Positions 41,330 through 54,029 of a stretch of 64,000 nt of DNA are shown here, one piece after another. Source of the stretch: Delphinapterus leucas (lineage: Eukaryota; Chordata; Mammalia; Artiodactyla; Monodontidae). The notes below the pieces were generated by a model. That model searched no databases. It had not been told where the DNA came from and saw only the letters and a program-made list of their open reading frames with translations. Where the stretch lies: positions 2,542,300-2,606,299 of the forward strand of contig NW_022098043.1 of NCBI RefSeq assembly GCF_002288925.2. Reading direction: 5' to 3'. How positions within the stretch are numbered: the first letter of the stretch is position 1; each line of letters begins with the position of its first letter. The position numbers and the translations under genes were made by a program.

Positions 41330-41830
41330 ATCGAACGCTTTCCTCTTCTCTCCATTTCCACTTCTGCTCTCCCTATCTAAGCCACAAGCATCTCTAACCC
41401 GGATGACTCCAGTGGCCTCCTGGCCCCACTCCCCCTCTGCCTGTAATCAGCTCTCCACAGAGCGGCCAGTGGGGTCGTTTAGAAACGTGACTCACAATGT
41501 GGTGTTCCCCTGCTAAAACCTTCCAGTTGCTTCCTGATGAACTTGGGATAAAATCCAGGAGAGGTGTGGCCTATTCCTCTCTCTCCTTCACTCCCTGCTG
41601 CTCTCTTCCCACCACTCACACCAACCGTCTTGGGTTCCTCAAACACACCAAGCCTTGCCATACCTCTTCCCCTTCCGTAGGGCCGTGGCGCTTGCTTTCC
41701 CCAACCTGGAAGACTGCCTGGAGATGGCCACAGGCCGGCTGCCTTATTCGTGCTCTGGGTCAGATGCCGTCTCTTCAGAGAGGCCTCCCTGGCCACCTAG
41801 TCTAATATGTAGCCCACGCCTCACCACCCT
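41330..41830 (+). mobile_element. LINE-2 3' region
   Basis: 'cctgctaaaaccttccagtt', 'gataaaatccaggagaggtg', 'cctcaaacacaccaagcctt' and 'cagagaggcctccctggcca' in L2 order. Confidence 0.82.
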
Positions 41831-41849
41831 CCGCCCCAGCCCACGTCAG

Positions 41850-42160
41850 ACAGTCTTCTGGGTGCTGAGGACACAGCCGGGAGCAAGATGAGGAGGCTCC
41901 CGATGTCAGGGGACTCACAGGCCAGTGTGGGGCGTTGCACAGTGGACACAACGTCAGGCAATGATAAGTGTCCGGAAGAAAATAAATATGAGAAAGATGT
42001 GCTACTTTGGACGGTCAGCGCAGACCTCTCTAAGGAGCTGGCTTTTGAGCTGAGCCAATGACAAGAAGGCGCCCACCTTGCAAAGATCAGGGCCCGTGAG
42101 GAAAGTGTCGTTGAGGAAGCTGGGGAGGAAATTGTCTTTGAGGAAGCTGGGGTGGAATAA
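41850..42160 (-). mobile_element. LINE-2 3' region, inverted
   Basis: 'tgggtgctgaggacacagcc', 'caggcaatgataagtgtccg' and 'gacctctctaaggagctggc' follow the reversed L2. It faces the + copy just upstream, tail to tail. Confidence 0.7.
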
Positions 42161-44329
42161 GAGGGAGGTGCGGTGTGAGGACGGAGAGGAAGGCGGGGGC
42201 CAGACCCTGCTTGGCCCGTGGGCCTTGGGTTAGGCATCGGATTGGATTCTAGGTGCGTGCAGTGCCACTGAGCTGGGGAGGGATGTGCAGAGCAGCCTAG
42301 GGGTCAAGAGATGGCTCCCAGGGTCGGCTCTGGCTTTGGGCCACAGCGAGCCAAGCAAAGCAGGACCCTGGCCCAGGGCTACTCAGCCAGGTCTGTGAGA
42401 GCAACAAGAGTGAAGCTTCCCAACAGGCATCTCTGGCCAGGCCAGGAGCGGGATGGAGAGCCGTGCCCAGGGAGGAGTGGATAGGGAGCGGAGCAGAGCA
42501 GGAGGGGGGCGGTGCGAGCACGTGGCGAGGGGAGGGGCTGAGTGAGGTGCCAGGCTCTGCTGGACTCCTGCCCCTCCCCTGCCCAGCCCCAGCACCTCTA
42601 GGCAGGATGTCACCAGACCTGTCATGTGGGAGGCGTGGCGCCACCGAGCGCCAGGGCCCTGACATGCCTCTTACCGCCTGAACCTTACGGTCCCGGTCCC
42701 ACGTGGCCTAGGAAGTTATCAGGCCCAGAAAGGGCAGGCCTGGAATCAGATAATTGGACTTGATTGTTGGGAGGGATGCTAGAGACGGAGTTAGGAGTCC
42801 AGGAGGTGTAATTGAAAAAGATAAGGGCGTTGGGGGTTAAAAGGCCTGGACTCGAATCCCGGCTCCTGTCCTTGCAGCTGTGTGGTGACTGAGGGCAGAG
42901 ATGTGGAGGTTCGGTGACAGTGCCGTGCAGAGCACCGAGCAGCGGCGAGGCCTCTTCATCTAGCAGAGGAGGAAGCAGAAGGCCAGAGAGGAAATGACTT
43001 GCCCACAGGCCACAGGGGGCGGTGGCAGAGCTGGGCTAGTGCAGGTCTTCAGCTCCTGGTCCGGAGCTCTTCTGTGATGGAGTGAGTGGCCCTTCCCTCC
43101 TTCCCTCCTTTACTGTTCCTCTGGAACAGTCCACTGGCCCTGGGCATCCCACCTTCTCCTCAGCTTGCGTCTGAGCACCTACTACGCAATGGCAGGGCTG
43201 TGTGGGAGATAGACGTGTAAACAGCTTAAATACAAGGCAGGCTGAAGTGACACAGGGAGGCGGCACAATGCAGCGTGGGCCCTGGTGGCAGACGGTCTCA
43301 GTTCTGGCGCCGTCACTTAGAATGTAGTGGTGATGAGGCCCGCACCGAAGTTGGGCCAGATCAGAAGGGCTTCTGATTCACTGCAGAGCAGCGAGGACTG
43401 TAGTGTAGTGGCGGGAACTGCGGAGGTTTAGGAGGGAGGTGTGACCGTGACTGACTGGCTTGTGTTTAGGACAGAGGCTCTCCTGGCAGGTGGAGAATGA
43501 ACTGGATGAACTTTTCCCCAGCGTTCTTGGCTCTGGGAATTTTCCACCTCCTCCCTCCCTGGATAATTATGCTTCCTAAGAAACTGATCAGATGGGAAGC
43601 TGCAGGAAATGATTTGGGACAAGGATTGTGTAGGAGTTGGGGAGAGAGTGGAGAGGATGTAGCAGGAGAGGGAGATCCATGCCAAGCAGCAGGAGGTGGC
43701 TCCCTTTGGAGGGGGAGGGGGAACCTGGGCAGGCTGGAAGTTTAAAGCAGAATGTGGTGGCTCTGGGGAAGCCAAGTTCCTCAGAGCTCCTCTGTTCCTG
43801 GTCCCTGGTGGGGAAGAAGGGTGAGATCGACTGGCAGGGTCTGGCTTTTCTGGGTTAACAGGAGCTGGGATCCTAATGGGAGAATGTGAGGCAGTGAAGC
43901 CTCGCGGCTGGAGCGCTGGGCTGGGTATCAGAGCCAAGCCCAGGCCCGGCACTGCTGCTTAGCTATCCTTTCACATCTGAAATTCCATCACTGTGGGCCA
44001 GGGCCTGTTATGGTAAGTGGGTGTGTACCAGGCACCCCCTTCTGGCACAGAGCACTCCTCTCATCCCAGCTCCCAGTGGGCCCAAGACTTTAGCTGTGGG
44101 TGTGGCCTCTGCTCCTTTTTGGCCTCACCGGTTAAACCGCAGCCCTCAGTGTGCCGAGCCTTCCGGGGAGCCAGGCTCCATCCACCTGGTGTGAGCAGGT
44201 GACTGAACCACAGGGATAACAGTGAAGAGCCAGATGGCCGTAGACGGTCTTGAACCCAGGGGCAAGGCTGCCTTTGCAGTGACACAGGGACCCATTGGGA
44301 GATTCAGGGCATCCTTCGGGGCAGTCAGG
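42161..44329. other. Intron 1, GC-rich, no exon seen
   Basis: GC-rich around 42300-42700 with scattered CpG. A MIR-like piece is probable at about 42940-43050 (reversed). Open frames here are compositional. Nothing else is recognised. Confidence 0.4.
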
Positions 44330-44465
44330 GGTCAGTATAGCCTGGCGGCTTAAGGTCTTCAGAATCTAACAAACCTGGCTTTGAATCCCAGCTCTACTAC
44401 CGGCCAGCTGTATAACCTTGGGCTGAGTACCTGACCCACAGCATCATTTTTATCTGGAAATAATT
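44330..44465 (+). mobile_element. MIR SINE
   Basis: 'tttgaatcccagctctacta' and 'ccagctgtataaccttgggc'. The CHR SINE after it lies at its 3' side. Confidence 0.85.
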
Positions 44466-44479
44466 CTCGCCTGCATGTT

Positions 44480-44809
44480 GTTGTTTAAAATTTTACTTTA
44501 TTTATTTATTGGCTGCGTTAGGTCTTCGTTGCTGTGTGCAGGGTTTCTCTAGTTGTGGCTCGCGGGGGCTACTCTTCGTTGCAGCGCACGGGCTTCTTAT
44601 TGCAGTGGCTTCTCTTGTTGCGGAGCACGGGCTCTAGGCTCATGAGCTTCAGTAGTTGTGACTCACTGGCTCTAGAGCGCAGGCTCAGTAGTTGTGGCGC
44701 ACAGGCTTAGCTGCTGTGCAGCATGTGGGATCTTCCCAGACCAGGGATCGAACCTACGTCCCCTGCTTTGGCAGGCGGATTCTTAACCGCTGTGCCACCA
44801 GGGAAGTAC
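44480..44809 (-). mobile_element. CHR SINE, long type, with duplication
   Basis: Reversed long copy. Flanked by 'ctcgcctgcatgtt' at 44466-44479 and 44810-44823, perfect over 14 bases. Confidence 0.97.
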
Positions 44810-44824
44810 CTCGCCTGCATGTTT

Positions 44825-45310
44825 TTTTTAAACCTTTTTCCCTCTGTTCATTTAATCGAGGAATAACATACATACACGCAGTAGAGTACACTGATATTAA
44901 AGTGTACATATAGCTCGCTGATTATTTACAGATGTTCACATCCAGATGGAGATAAAGGACATCTGTGTGCGCCACCAAAGTCCCCTCTGCCCTTCCCAAT
45001 CTGTACCCCAACTCTCCCCTGTGGGAACCACCATTTTGTCTTCCGTCGTTGTCACTTGGTTGTACCTGTTCTTCAACTCCATATACACCCACAGTCAGAC
45101 ACAGGTACTCTTGTTTCTGGCTTCTTTTGCTCAGCATTTCTGGGAGGTTTCCCTTTATCTTTGCATGTCCCAGAGGTTTGTTCTTTCCATAGCTTTGCGG
45201 CATCGCCTCGTGTGAGTAAGCCGCAGTTGGTTCATTCTCCTGTTGGTGGGCATTTGGGTTGTTTCCCTTTTTTGACAATTATGAATAAAGCTGCTATGAA
45301 TATTCTTATC
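44825..45310 (-). mobile_element. Old LINE-1 fragment, reversed
   Basis: 'cgaggaataacatacataca', 'ctggcttcttttgctcagca' and 'gtgggcatttgggttgtttc' follow the reversed end of an old L1. Confidence 0.8.
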
Positions 45311-47594
45311 CTCCATAGGGTTTTTGAAAATTCAGTGAGATAATCAATTACAGTAACATGTTTAATGCTGAGTTTTGACTTAGAGCTGCTGCCCAGAAAA
45401 TTCCCCCCAGATTTTTGTTGTTGTCGTTTGTAAAAAGGAAAAAAAAAACAAAAAAACAACCAACAAACACTACATAAGTATTTAAAGAAAAACATGCAAA
45501 TCATACCTTTCACCCCAGCTGCTCCTCAGAGCTGATCCGTCTTCACAGATCAGTGTGTCTGCCTGGACTTTTCCCTACAGTTGTATGAAGTTCTTTTTAA
45601 TGAAAACAGCTTCACAATAATAATCATGCTGTCCGTAATCTTTTGCAACTTACTTTTGTCATTAAATCTGATCTTTTGAAAGAGTCCCCTTCTCTGTGTC
45701 AGTGGAGCAGCTTTGAGAGAGACAGGCTAAGTGAGCTCCTGAACCGGTCTCTCGGGCCTTTCACCCTGGCCTGGCTGGACTGCCTTCAGCTTTCCTCAAT
45801 GTGGAGCCCAGGGTGCAAGTTCTGGCTCTGTTGCGCCCTATCTGGATGTGTTCTTGGGCTTAAATGCCCTGAGCTTTGTTTTTCTCATCTTTAACCTGGG
45901 AGAACCCATACTTGCCTCTGAAGCATGCCATGAGGTTTAAATGAGATGAAGTATGCGAAAGTACAAAGCAAAATGGAAAGTGATGCGTGTGAGCTGGTTA
46001 TTATGTAAACTCAGGGGCTGTCAGAGCTAGAGGAGGCCTCTGAGAATCTAACTCAGCCCACCATCTTAAACGTGAGGAAACAGTGGCTTCGGGAAGGTCA
46101 CAGAGCCAGCAAGTGATGGAGCCAGACCTGAACCAAGGGAGGCGTAGGAGCTACAGCTTCACAGAGCACCCCACTTCACCCCCGCCTGCCGCCGCCGCCC
46201 CCCTCCCCACCGTTCCCACTCTCTCTGGACCAGAGCTTGGCTCTAACCGGTCCACCTCCTATCTGTGGGGACTCCCTGCTAGGCAGGAAGGGTGCTCTCC
46301 CCCTGGTTACTGACCGAGGCCACTGGGGACTAGATCTTCCAGGCATTGATCTGTCCCCACCCTCCCCTGGTCCAAGAAAGCAGAGAAGCAGGGAGGTGGG
46401 GCAGAGGAGCGGGGGCTTGGATGGGACTTGGATGGATAGGAGATGCAGCCCTGGTCTAGGACCCCCAAACCTGGGGCTGTGTGAGTGCCCCAGCCCCATG
46501 GAGCTCACTTCCTCCTCCTAAGAAACCAAGTTAGCACCGCTGCCCCTGTCCTCAGGTAGACAAAGGCCTGGATCTGAGTAGTCGCTCAGACAGCTTCCAG
46601 CTCAGTGTTCAGGTCTCCTGAGGCTTCACCCTCACAACTTCTACGAGAGGGTAGAGGGGGGTCGTCCAGGCCTGTGAGATTACAGCCTAGGCTGAGGTCA
46701 AGAATCCGGAAACAAAACCCTGACCAGCATGGGCTGGGCCTTTGCCTCACTACCTGCCCCTTCCTGGGAAGAATTTGGCATGATAAGATTTGCACGGTAC
46801 CAGCCCAGGAGGGCCCCACTTTCCTCGGTGTGTAGCCACCACCATGCGGTGCCAGGCACACAGTGGCGGAAATGGCTCCTGTGCTCTGGCTCCCATCCGT
46901 CTAGGAGCCGCAGCTCATTATGAAAGCACCAGGGCAGTGATATCAGGGAACTCGCAAGGCCCTGCCTGGGAGTGCCTTGTTGGTCCAGGGTGGGGCTTGG
47001 GGAGGGGCTGTGAGCCCTGGTATCTGCTTTCAGGGTGAGGTTGTGGAGTGACACGTGTTCTAGAGGTGGTGAATGGTGACGTCACAGGAGTCCTGCTCAA
47101 AGAATGGGAGGCACCACCACCTGGTGCTTGAGCCTTACCTCACGGGCCCTTTGCCTTCAGCAACACAATGGGGCTCACCTGACCCTGTGAGGTGGGTGGA
47201 AGTGTCCCCATTTATAAATGAGGACCCTGTGGTCTGGAGAGGTTAACTAGCTTACCCAGGGTCACACGCACCAGAAAGTGGAAGAACTGAGTGACCTTGA
47301 ATCCTGGGAAACCAGAGTGAAAGACCCATCTGAGGTTCCCTGGTCCCCTCCGCCCACAGGGGAGCAAACCCGAGACCCATAGTTAGGACAGTGTGGGGAC
47401 TGGCATTCAGGGACAGTGTTCTTTCCTTTCCACTGATAACAACAATAGTTATTCCACACTGAGGCACCCAGCCTGGTCCTTTGAACATTCTGAGACAGTT
47501 CTAGTTAGGTCCATCCTTCAGAGAATTGAGAAAATGGTATCCAGATCATTTTCTCTGTGGCTCAGATGAGGAACCTGGCTGAGAAACGCCCTGG
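45311..47594. other. Intron 1, old repeat traces
   Basis: MIR-like words occur at 45795-45970 ('ggtttaaatgagatgaagta'), 46060-46150 ('aacgtgaggaaacagtggct') and 47195-47290 ('gagaggttaactagcttacc'). A CCG-rich stretch lies at about 46182-46205. No exon is seen. Confidence 0.5.
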
Positions 47595-47800
47595 AGGATG
47601 AGTACCTGTCAGCTCTGGAGTCAGCTTCCTGCGCTGGAGTCCTGTTTGGCCCTGCCACTTACCCTCTAGGAGGCCTTGGGCAAGCAACCTAGCCTCTCTG
47701 AGCCTCAGGTTCCTCATCTGTGATGTGGGTATGATAGGGCCTCCCGCACTGGGTAGTTGTGAGGACTAAGGAGCCCTCAGTGAGGCTGTCATCATTAACA
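47595..47800 (+). mobile_element. MIR SINE
   Basis: 'cctgccacttaccctctagg', 'ccttgggcaagcaacctagc' and 'ctgagcctcaggttcctcat'. Confidence 0.9.
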
Positions 47801-48749
47801 TCCCCATCTCAAGCGGAAGCTGGCCACTGAGCTAGCTGATTAGAATTGGGGCTTTCTAATTTCCGGCTTCTGCTGCCACAGGTATCCCCACTTCTGTACC
47901 ATGTGAAGGATCATACGATGGGCCCTGCCCAGGGGGAAGCAGGTGTTCATGGAGACTTTCTTTACTCCTTCCTGGGCACGGGGCACTGCCTTCTATGGGG
48001 CGGGCTGGTGGCAGGCAAGTAGGCAGGTGGGCAGCCTCTCAGCCCGCCTGGGACCTTGCCCCTCCACGCCTGGCTCTTCACTGATGGGCTCCCAGCCTCC
48101 AGCCAGGCTCTCCCCACGCAATCTGAGCCGGACTCTGGGACCTGTGCCCTGAGGACGAGAGTGATAGACAGTAGGAAGCTGTTACAGGTCGTTTCCTACT
48201 GAGCAGCCTGGCTTGAGGGCAGAGCTTGTCTTCGGGGATCGGGTGGTCCTGGGATCGAATACAGCAAGCAAGTTGTGTTGCTTGCTGGGTGCCATCTGGG
48301 CAAGTTCTGTAGGCTCTGAGCCTCAGTTTCTCCTCAGAAAATGGAAACACTGCCTATCTCATGGCGTTACTAAGGCGAAATGAGAAAGCACAGGCTTGGT
48401 GTGACTCTCCCTTCCTATGCTGGTGGGCAGCTGGAGGGCTACGCTGTGCCCCTTGAGGCAGTGCGCACAGGCCCGACCCAGGCCTGGGAGGTACCTCTGC
48501 AAGAGTCCCATTCCTCTTCACTAGGGTACCAGATGGCTCCTGGTTCTGCAAGCAAAGCACACGCAGAACCAGGGCACGTGGGTACTGCTAGGGGTTACCT
48601 AGAGGGAATCAGAGGTTCAGAGTGGGTGGGTGGCTTACCTCCAAGGTCACACAGCGAGGGAGTGACAGAGCTGGAAGTAAACTGAGGCTTCTGCTCCCAG
48701 CCAGCAGGACAGAAAGCCAGGGCTCAGAGATGGAGGCAGCCTAGCTGAG
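47801..48749. other. Intron 1, no feature recognised
   Basis: A MIR-like piece is possible at 48285-48390 ('gagcctcagtttctcctcag') and a reversed one at 48590-48690. Otherwise unassigned. Confidence 0.45.
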
Positions 48750-48920
48750 CCGTGGCTCTGGAGTCAAAAAGACCAGCTGTAGGGCCTGGGTTAAGTCCCT
48801 TCACCTCTCTCTGCCTCCGTTTTCTTAGCTGCAGAATGAGGATGACAATACCTGTATCAGAGAACTTTCAGGAGAACCATGTAGTTAATGTGTGCAAAGC
48901 ATCACAGTGAAGTGCTAGAA
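48750..48920 (+). mobile_element. MIR SINE
   Basis: 'gtggctctggagtcaaaaag', 'cctctctctgcctccgtttt' and 'tgtgcaaagcatcacagtga'. Confidence 0.88.
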
Positions 48921-48984
48921 AAAGGGTGGTTCTTTGAAAAAAGGTGGGAGTAGTATGAGGGGTGGTATTGTGTTCCAAGTGAGG

Positions 48985-49110
48985 ACTGGCTTTGGAATAT
49001 TGAGTCCTGGGTGTGAATCCTGGCTCTGCCACCACTTTGCAGTGTGACCTTGGCCAAGTCCCTGCCTGTCTCTGGGCTTCATTATTTGCATCTGTGAAGT
49101 GGAGGGGTCA
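48985..49110 (+). mobile_element. MIR SINE, 5' part
   Basis: 'tgaatcctggctctgccacc' and 'gtgaccttggccaagtccct'. The 222-residue open frame at 49013-49681 starts inside it. Confidence 0.88.
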
Positions 49111-49944
49111 GATTGAAATGGTCTGGGGACGCCCTGCCTCTTCTAACCTCCTGTGGCTTTTTGCTGCCCATCTTCTTCGCCAGGAGAGGTCCAACTTCCC
49201 TTTGATGTTTCTGGAGCCCCAGGCCTTCCTGGCACCAGGACCAAGGCCTGCAGCCGGCTGTGTCCTCATCTCTGCAGTGTCCTCTAAAGGGCAGCCTCCT
49301 CTGAGCATGCTCAGCTCTCCCATCTACTCCGCATATCTCCTGGCTCCCAGAGGCCTGAGGTGGCAAACTGTCCCCAGTGGACAGGGAGAGGAGGCGGGGA
49401 GAGGCCCGCCAATGCTCCCTCTGTGTCCGCCCCCCCCGCCCCCAACGCTTCGCAACACTCGGCCAACTGGGCTGTTTTCAGGAGAAGTATGTGGAGACTT
49501 TCAGGGCAGACCCGAGATGGATGCCTCGGGCACCTGCTTAGGGGGAAGCTCCAGCAGCTTAACCGCAGGGACTCTGCTGCCGAGGTTTCAGGGAGCCTGC
49601 ATCCGCAGGGCCCCAGCCACATCCACAGCTCTCAAGATCTGTGCTCAGGTGCCCTGGGAGAAAGCTTTACAGGTCTTATAGGGGACGAGAAGCAGGTTCA
49701 GTGGGGCTTCTGCCTCTCTTGAGCGTCCCCTCTGTCTTCTCTCAGCACCTCTAGAAACTCCTGCCAGCCAGACTCAGCCTGGAACCAGTGATGGCAGGGA
49801 CAGGGCGCCAAGCTCTGCTTCGGAGGGGCTGCCTCAGAAGGTGCCCTGGTCTCCTGATAGCTGCGTCCCTGGTAGCCGTGCTCTGGTGCCAGCGGGCCCT
49901 CTCTGGCCTGGGACTGGGGAGACAGCGATGGGACCATGCCCTTT
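49111..49944. other. Intron 1, no feature recognised
   Basis: GC-rich unique sequence. Overlapping open frames on both strands reflect composition. Confidence 0.4.
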
Positions 49945-50110
49945 GCTGAGCACTTTCTTTGGCAGCCCTTTGCTCCAGATACATCATCTCCTCGGACCCT
50001 CAGGACAGCCCTTTGACGTAGAAATGATTATGAGCCCCACTTTTCAGATGAAGAAATGGAGACTCAGTGGTTGAGTGCCTGCTAGTAGGTGGCAGAGCCA
50101 GGAAACCAGG
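49945..50110 (-). mobile_element. MIR SINE, reversed
   Basis: 'ccacttttcagatgaagaaa' and 'ctgctagtaggtggcagagc'. Confidence 0.8.
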
Positions 50111-51519
50111 CTGCTGGGTTCTCAAGACCAGCCTCCCTGCCTCCTCTGGTAACTGAGTTTGAGTTGAAACTTGGGACAGAATTCTGAGGCGACACGCCGG
50201 TGTGTTTTTTCAGTGTCTCCCTTCCCAGCCATCTCGCTCCCAGCCTGCACCTGGACTGTCTCCCCTGGCCCAGCCCTCCTACAAGCCCAGGACCAGCCCC
50301 TCTGCCTCAGTCCCCCAGAGAGCTGGCTGCTGGGCCCCCAAGAGAAGCTGCCTCTAGTGCAGACTGCCGCCTGACCGGGGTTCCTCCTCTCATTAGGGCC
50401 TGGCTGCCTGGCTGAGCCAAGGCTTCAGAGTGAGTCTCTACTCCCGCGGAGGGCCCAGCACCTCTGGTGTCACCATATTCCTACTGTGCTCTTGTGGAAC
50501 CCAAGTCAGGTGGCAGCCACGCTGGGCCACACAGTAGGCTGAGCCCTGGAGGGCAGACATGCCCTGCTCCCCAGGAGCAGAGAGGCCCCTTGCCATCCCA
50601 CCCCTCCCTCCAAGATGTGTCCTTCTCCCTCCGCATCTTCCTTGAAAGCGGAGTCGTCACGGTGATTGCCGCAGCTCTCTGGGTGTTTATTTTCCTCTCA
50701 GTCTTTCTACCTCCATTCCCTCCTCTTTCTCACAGCCACCCTGTGCCACGATATTGCTTTATCCCCATGCTAGAGGGGAAGGAAGTGGGGTTCAGGGCAG
50801 TACCGTGATTTGCCAGAGATCACAGAGAAGTTCAAGTTTAGAACAGAAGCCAGCTCGCTTGTTGGCAGACCAGGACTCTACACTGCCCCATGCTGCTTGT
50901 GCAGTCTTGCTCTGCATGAAGACTGTTCTGAGCCCAGACATCATGCTTGTTGGCATGGACAGAGACGGCATTACAGAGCCCCAGCTTTGTCCACGAGCGG
51001 GGCTCATCGGTCAGATGTCAGAGCTGGAAAGGCTCTCAACATGCCCCTGAGGATGGGGAAGCTGAGGCCAGAGAAAGGCAAGGGCTTGTTCAAAGCACCT
51101 AGTGAGGTGGTGGCAGGATCTAGACTGGAATCCGGATCTCCTGAGCCCCACCCTGGGCTTGGCTCAGGCCCTTTTCCTCTCCCAATGTTGCTTCCTGGTC
51201 TCTGCAGGCATTTGGAGGTGAGATGGAGGCTGGGCTTGTCCACCTGCTGGAATCTGCAAGAAGCAGTGCCAGCTGCCCCTGGATCCTAGACTTGATGGCT
51301 AGGCAGTTGGAGAGCTCTGCTCCACCCCAGGGTGCTGAGCCTGGGGGCAGCACCATCTCCCTGACTCCCTCCCCAGGGTGCTTGCAGGCAGGACTTTTTC
51401 ACCTCCTCGGTCAGAGCCCTCCAGCAGTTCTGCCTGGTTCACCAGGTTGACCCAGAATTCCCTCTCCAGGCTACTTAAGGCCTTTCACAGCCTGGCCCTG
51501 GGTGAGCCCTGGACTGGGT
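50111..51519. other. Intron 1, mostly unassigned
   Basis: A reversed MIR-like piece is possible near 51010-51130 ('gaggatggggaagctgaggc'). No exon is seen. Confidence 0.45.
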
Positions 51520-51670
51520 CAGTGGTCTCAGCTTTGTGACCTGGCTCTGCTGTTACCCGTGATCTTGGGTGCATGTCTGGATCTCTCTGAACTTCTGCTT
51601 CCTCATCTGTTGTCTACTGCCTTGGGTTTTAGTGAGGACCAGAGAAAAGGCTGCTTTATGACCATCTGAG
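51520..51670 (+). mobile_element. MIR SINE
   Basis: 'gacctggctctgctgttacc', 'tctctgaacttctgcttcct' and 'ttttagtgaggaccagagaa'. Confidence 0.8.
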
Positions 51671-51694
51671 TGATGGTTTCCTCTTCAGCCTTCA

Positions 51695-51830
51695 CTGTCA
51701 TTTACGCCCAGTAGAAGTCCTCTGCCTACACCACATTCGTTCCTGCCTTTCCGGATGCTGGGGCTTTGCCTGGAAGGCCTTCCCTGTGTCTCCCTAACCC
51801 CAGCCCTTCCTTCAGACTCAGGCCAGTTCA
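51695..51830 (+). mobile_element. LINE-2 fragment
   Basis: 'attcgttcctgcctttccgg' and 'ggggctttgcctggaaggcc' follow the L2 3' region. It faces the reversed L2 that follows. Confidence 0.6.
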
Positions 51831-51904
51831 GCTAGTGTTTAGTGCACACAAGCTTAGTGCCAAACACTGGAGATTAGGTTAAATTAGGACAGGAATTCTG
51901 CCCT

Positions 51905-52680
51905 CAAATAGTCATGCAGACTCAACAAACAAGTTTTACCCTTGCCCTGTGCCAGGCTCTGTGCTAAGTACTGGAGAGTCAGCGGTGAGTAAGACAGGGT
52001 CCCTGCCCTTGAGCAATCTGGACGGGAGATGGCCAACCAGCCACACGGTGTGAGCAGACTCTTTGGGTCTGCTCAGTGCTCCCATGTCTGGGCCTCATGT
52101 GGTCCTCACAACAACCTTGTTAGGTCACTGAGGCAGGAGACGATCATCCATTAAGCAAATACTGATTGCAAGCCTACTGTGTGCCAGGCACAACTGTAGG
52201 TGCTAGGGACACGACAGCGACTGGGACAGTCTGCCTCGACGAGGTTTGCGTTCTGGGTCAGGGGAACCGTCAGTGAGCACAAACAGGAAGTGATAAGTGC
52301 TCTTAAGAATGATAAAGCAGGGTAAGTGGATAGGAGGATACGGGAAGGCCTCCCTGAGGAGGAACCTGTAAGAAGGGAGGGAATCTGCCGTCCATGTCCA
52401 CGTATTCAGTGTAGAATGTTTCAGGCAGAGGAGCCAACAAATGCAAAGGCCCTGGGGTGGAATCATATTTGCATCCAGGGAAAAGCAAGGAGGCCAGTAG
52501 CTCCAGAAGGGAGTGAGTGGAGCCAGATCCGGTGTTTGCCACTGGATTGGGTTATGGGTTGTGAGAGAAAGAAAGGAATCAGGATGATTCCAGGGTTTGG
52601 GGCCTGAGCAACTGAATGATGCTGGGGAGATGGGGACCGTGGGAGGAGGAGCAGGTTTGGGGGTGGGGAAGTGAGAGTTC
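51905..52680 (-). mobile_element. LINE-2 3' region, reversed, two pieces
   Basis: First piece: 'gtgctaagtactggagagtc' (51905-52040). Second: 'ctactgtgtgccaggcacaa', 'ggaaggcctccctgaggagg', 'gtttcaggcagaggagccaa', 'aaggaatcaggatgattcca', 'gaggagcaggtttgggggtg'. The second spans about 530 bases in reversed L2 order. Confidence 0.88.
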
Positions 52681-54029
52681 AGCTCCTGTGCCCTTGCCAC
52701 TCTGCAGGTCCACCCTGTGCACACCCAGACACACCAGCCTCAGGGTCAGCCCACGCCCATCCCACTGGAAGCCTCCCCATCTTCTCAGGCTCGCTCCAAG
52801 CTCTGTCCTCTGAGAGTCATTTTCTTTCATCAGTGTCTTTCTGGCCTTTCTGAGTGGTCACCAAAACCTAGTTGAGGGGTGCCGGGCACCCCTTCTTCAT
52901 CACCACCCCCAGATGCTGTGAAGCACATAGTAGACTCTGTAGCCAATTGAGCTGGGAGGGGTAGAAGGGGCCCCGGATGCCTCCCCAGGGCGCTGTTCCC
53001 TCCTCCCCGCCCAGCCAGCACCACCTAAGTCCTGTTCTCTCTTTGCAGCTCCCCCTCCCTTCTCTGCGGCAGCTGAAAATGGGACGCCAGGACTTGCTTT
53101 CTGCACAGCTGTTGTCCTGGAAATGGTAGAATTTCTCTTTGTGTTGCTTTCCTACGGCCACCTCTCTATATCTGAGTACGATGATATCGTGAGCAAGTTC
53201 AAGTTATATCTAATGAATTTAGTTCATTGTTGTGCTTCTAAGCTAAGTGACTTTCAGCTGGAACATTAAGAACAGCAGGTATTTGGTATACTCAATTTCA
53301 GTTTTCTCTTAAATTTGGATTTTGCAAACACTACACACTACCCCCACCAAAAGGAAAAGAAAAACCCAGCTTTCCCAGGGCTCTAAGATTTCTGGAAATA
53401 GAACCTCTATTATTGAACCTCTTGTTTCTTCCCCACCCCAGGTGTGGGGCAGACTGGTGCTTGGAGCTCCTGCTGCAGTCTGTAAGTCCTGAGAGCAGTC
53501 TGGCAGGAGCCACGACAGGGCTGGGGATGGGGATGGGCAGGGAGGGCAGAGCCCGAGCTAGGGAGTGGCACACCTGGGGCACCAGGAAGGGAAGGGGATG
53601 GTGGCTTGAAACCAGACTGATGCCAGGCTCTTTCCCAGCTCAAGCACTCTGTGCTTTCCTCTCCCCCACACTCTGTGGTCGAAATCTGGGGAGCCCAGAA
53701 GGGCCTCCTTTGAAAGGGATGTGATTTAGATTTTTCTGATACCAGTGGTACCACAGGGTCAGGGGAAAGCAGAAGCCGAGGCCCTCTGGCCTCACTGCCA
53801 GCCACAGAGGTGAGGCCTCCCTGGAACTCTTAGTGGAGGATCTCAGAGTATGAGGAAGCAGGCTTCAGCCTAATGCCATCGGGGAGGGACCATCCAATAC
53901 ATGATGGCACAGGCAAGGCCGTACACACAGTGAGGTTGCTTCACAGGGGGCAGGGGTGGGGGGCTGGGGGCGTGGGGTCAGCCTGGGTCTGAAACGCTGC
54001 TCAGTAACCCTGGCTCTCTGACCCTGGGG
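52681..54029. other. Intron 1, unique sequence
   Basis: No repeat is evident. The AT-richer segment at about 53130-53300 stands out from its GC-rich surroundings. No exon with splice sites and a family-like frame is seen. Confidence 0.4.

Noticed and set aside
46180..46210. CCG-rich patch as an alternative promoter or exon
   Set aside because: Too short for a CpG island, with no splice donor and family-like frame next to it.
49013..49681. 222-residue open frame in intron 1
   Set aside because: It starts with a non-ATG codon inside a MIR. The sequence is low in signature and overlapped by frames on the other strand.
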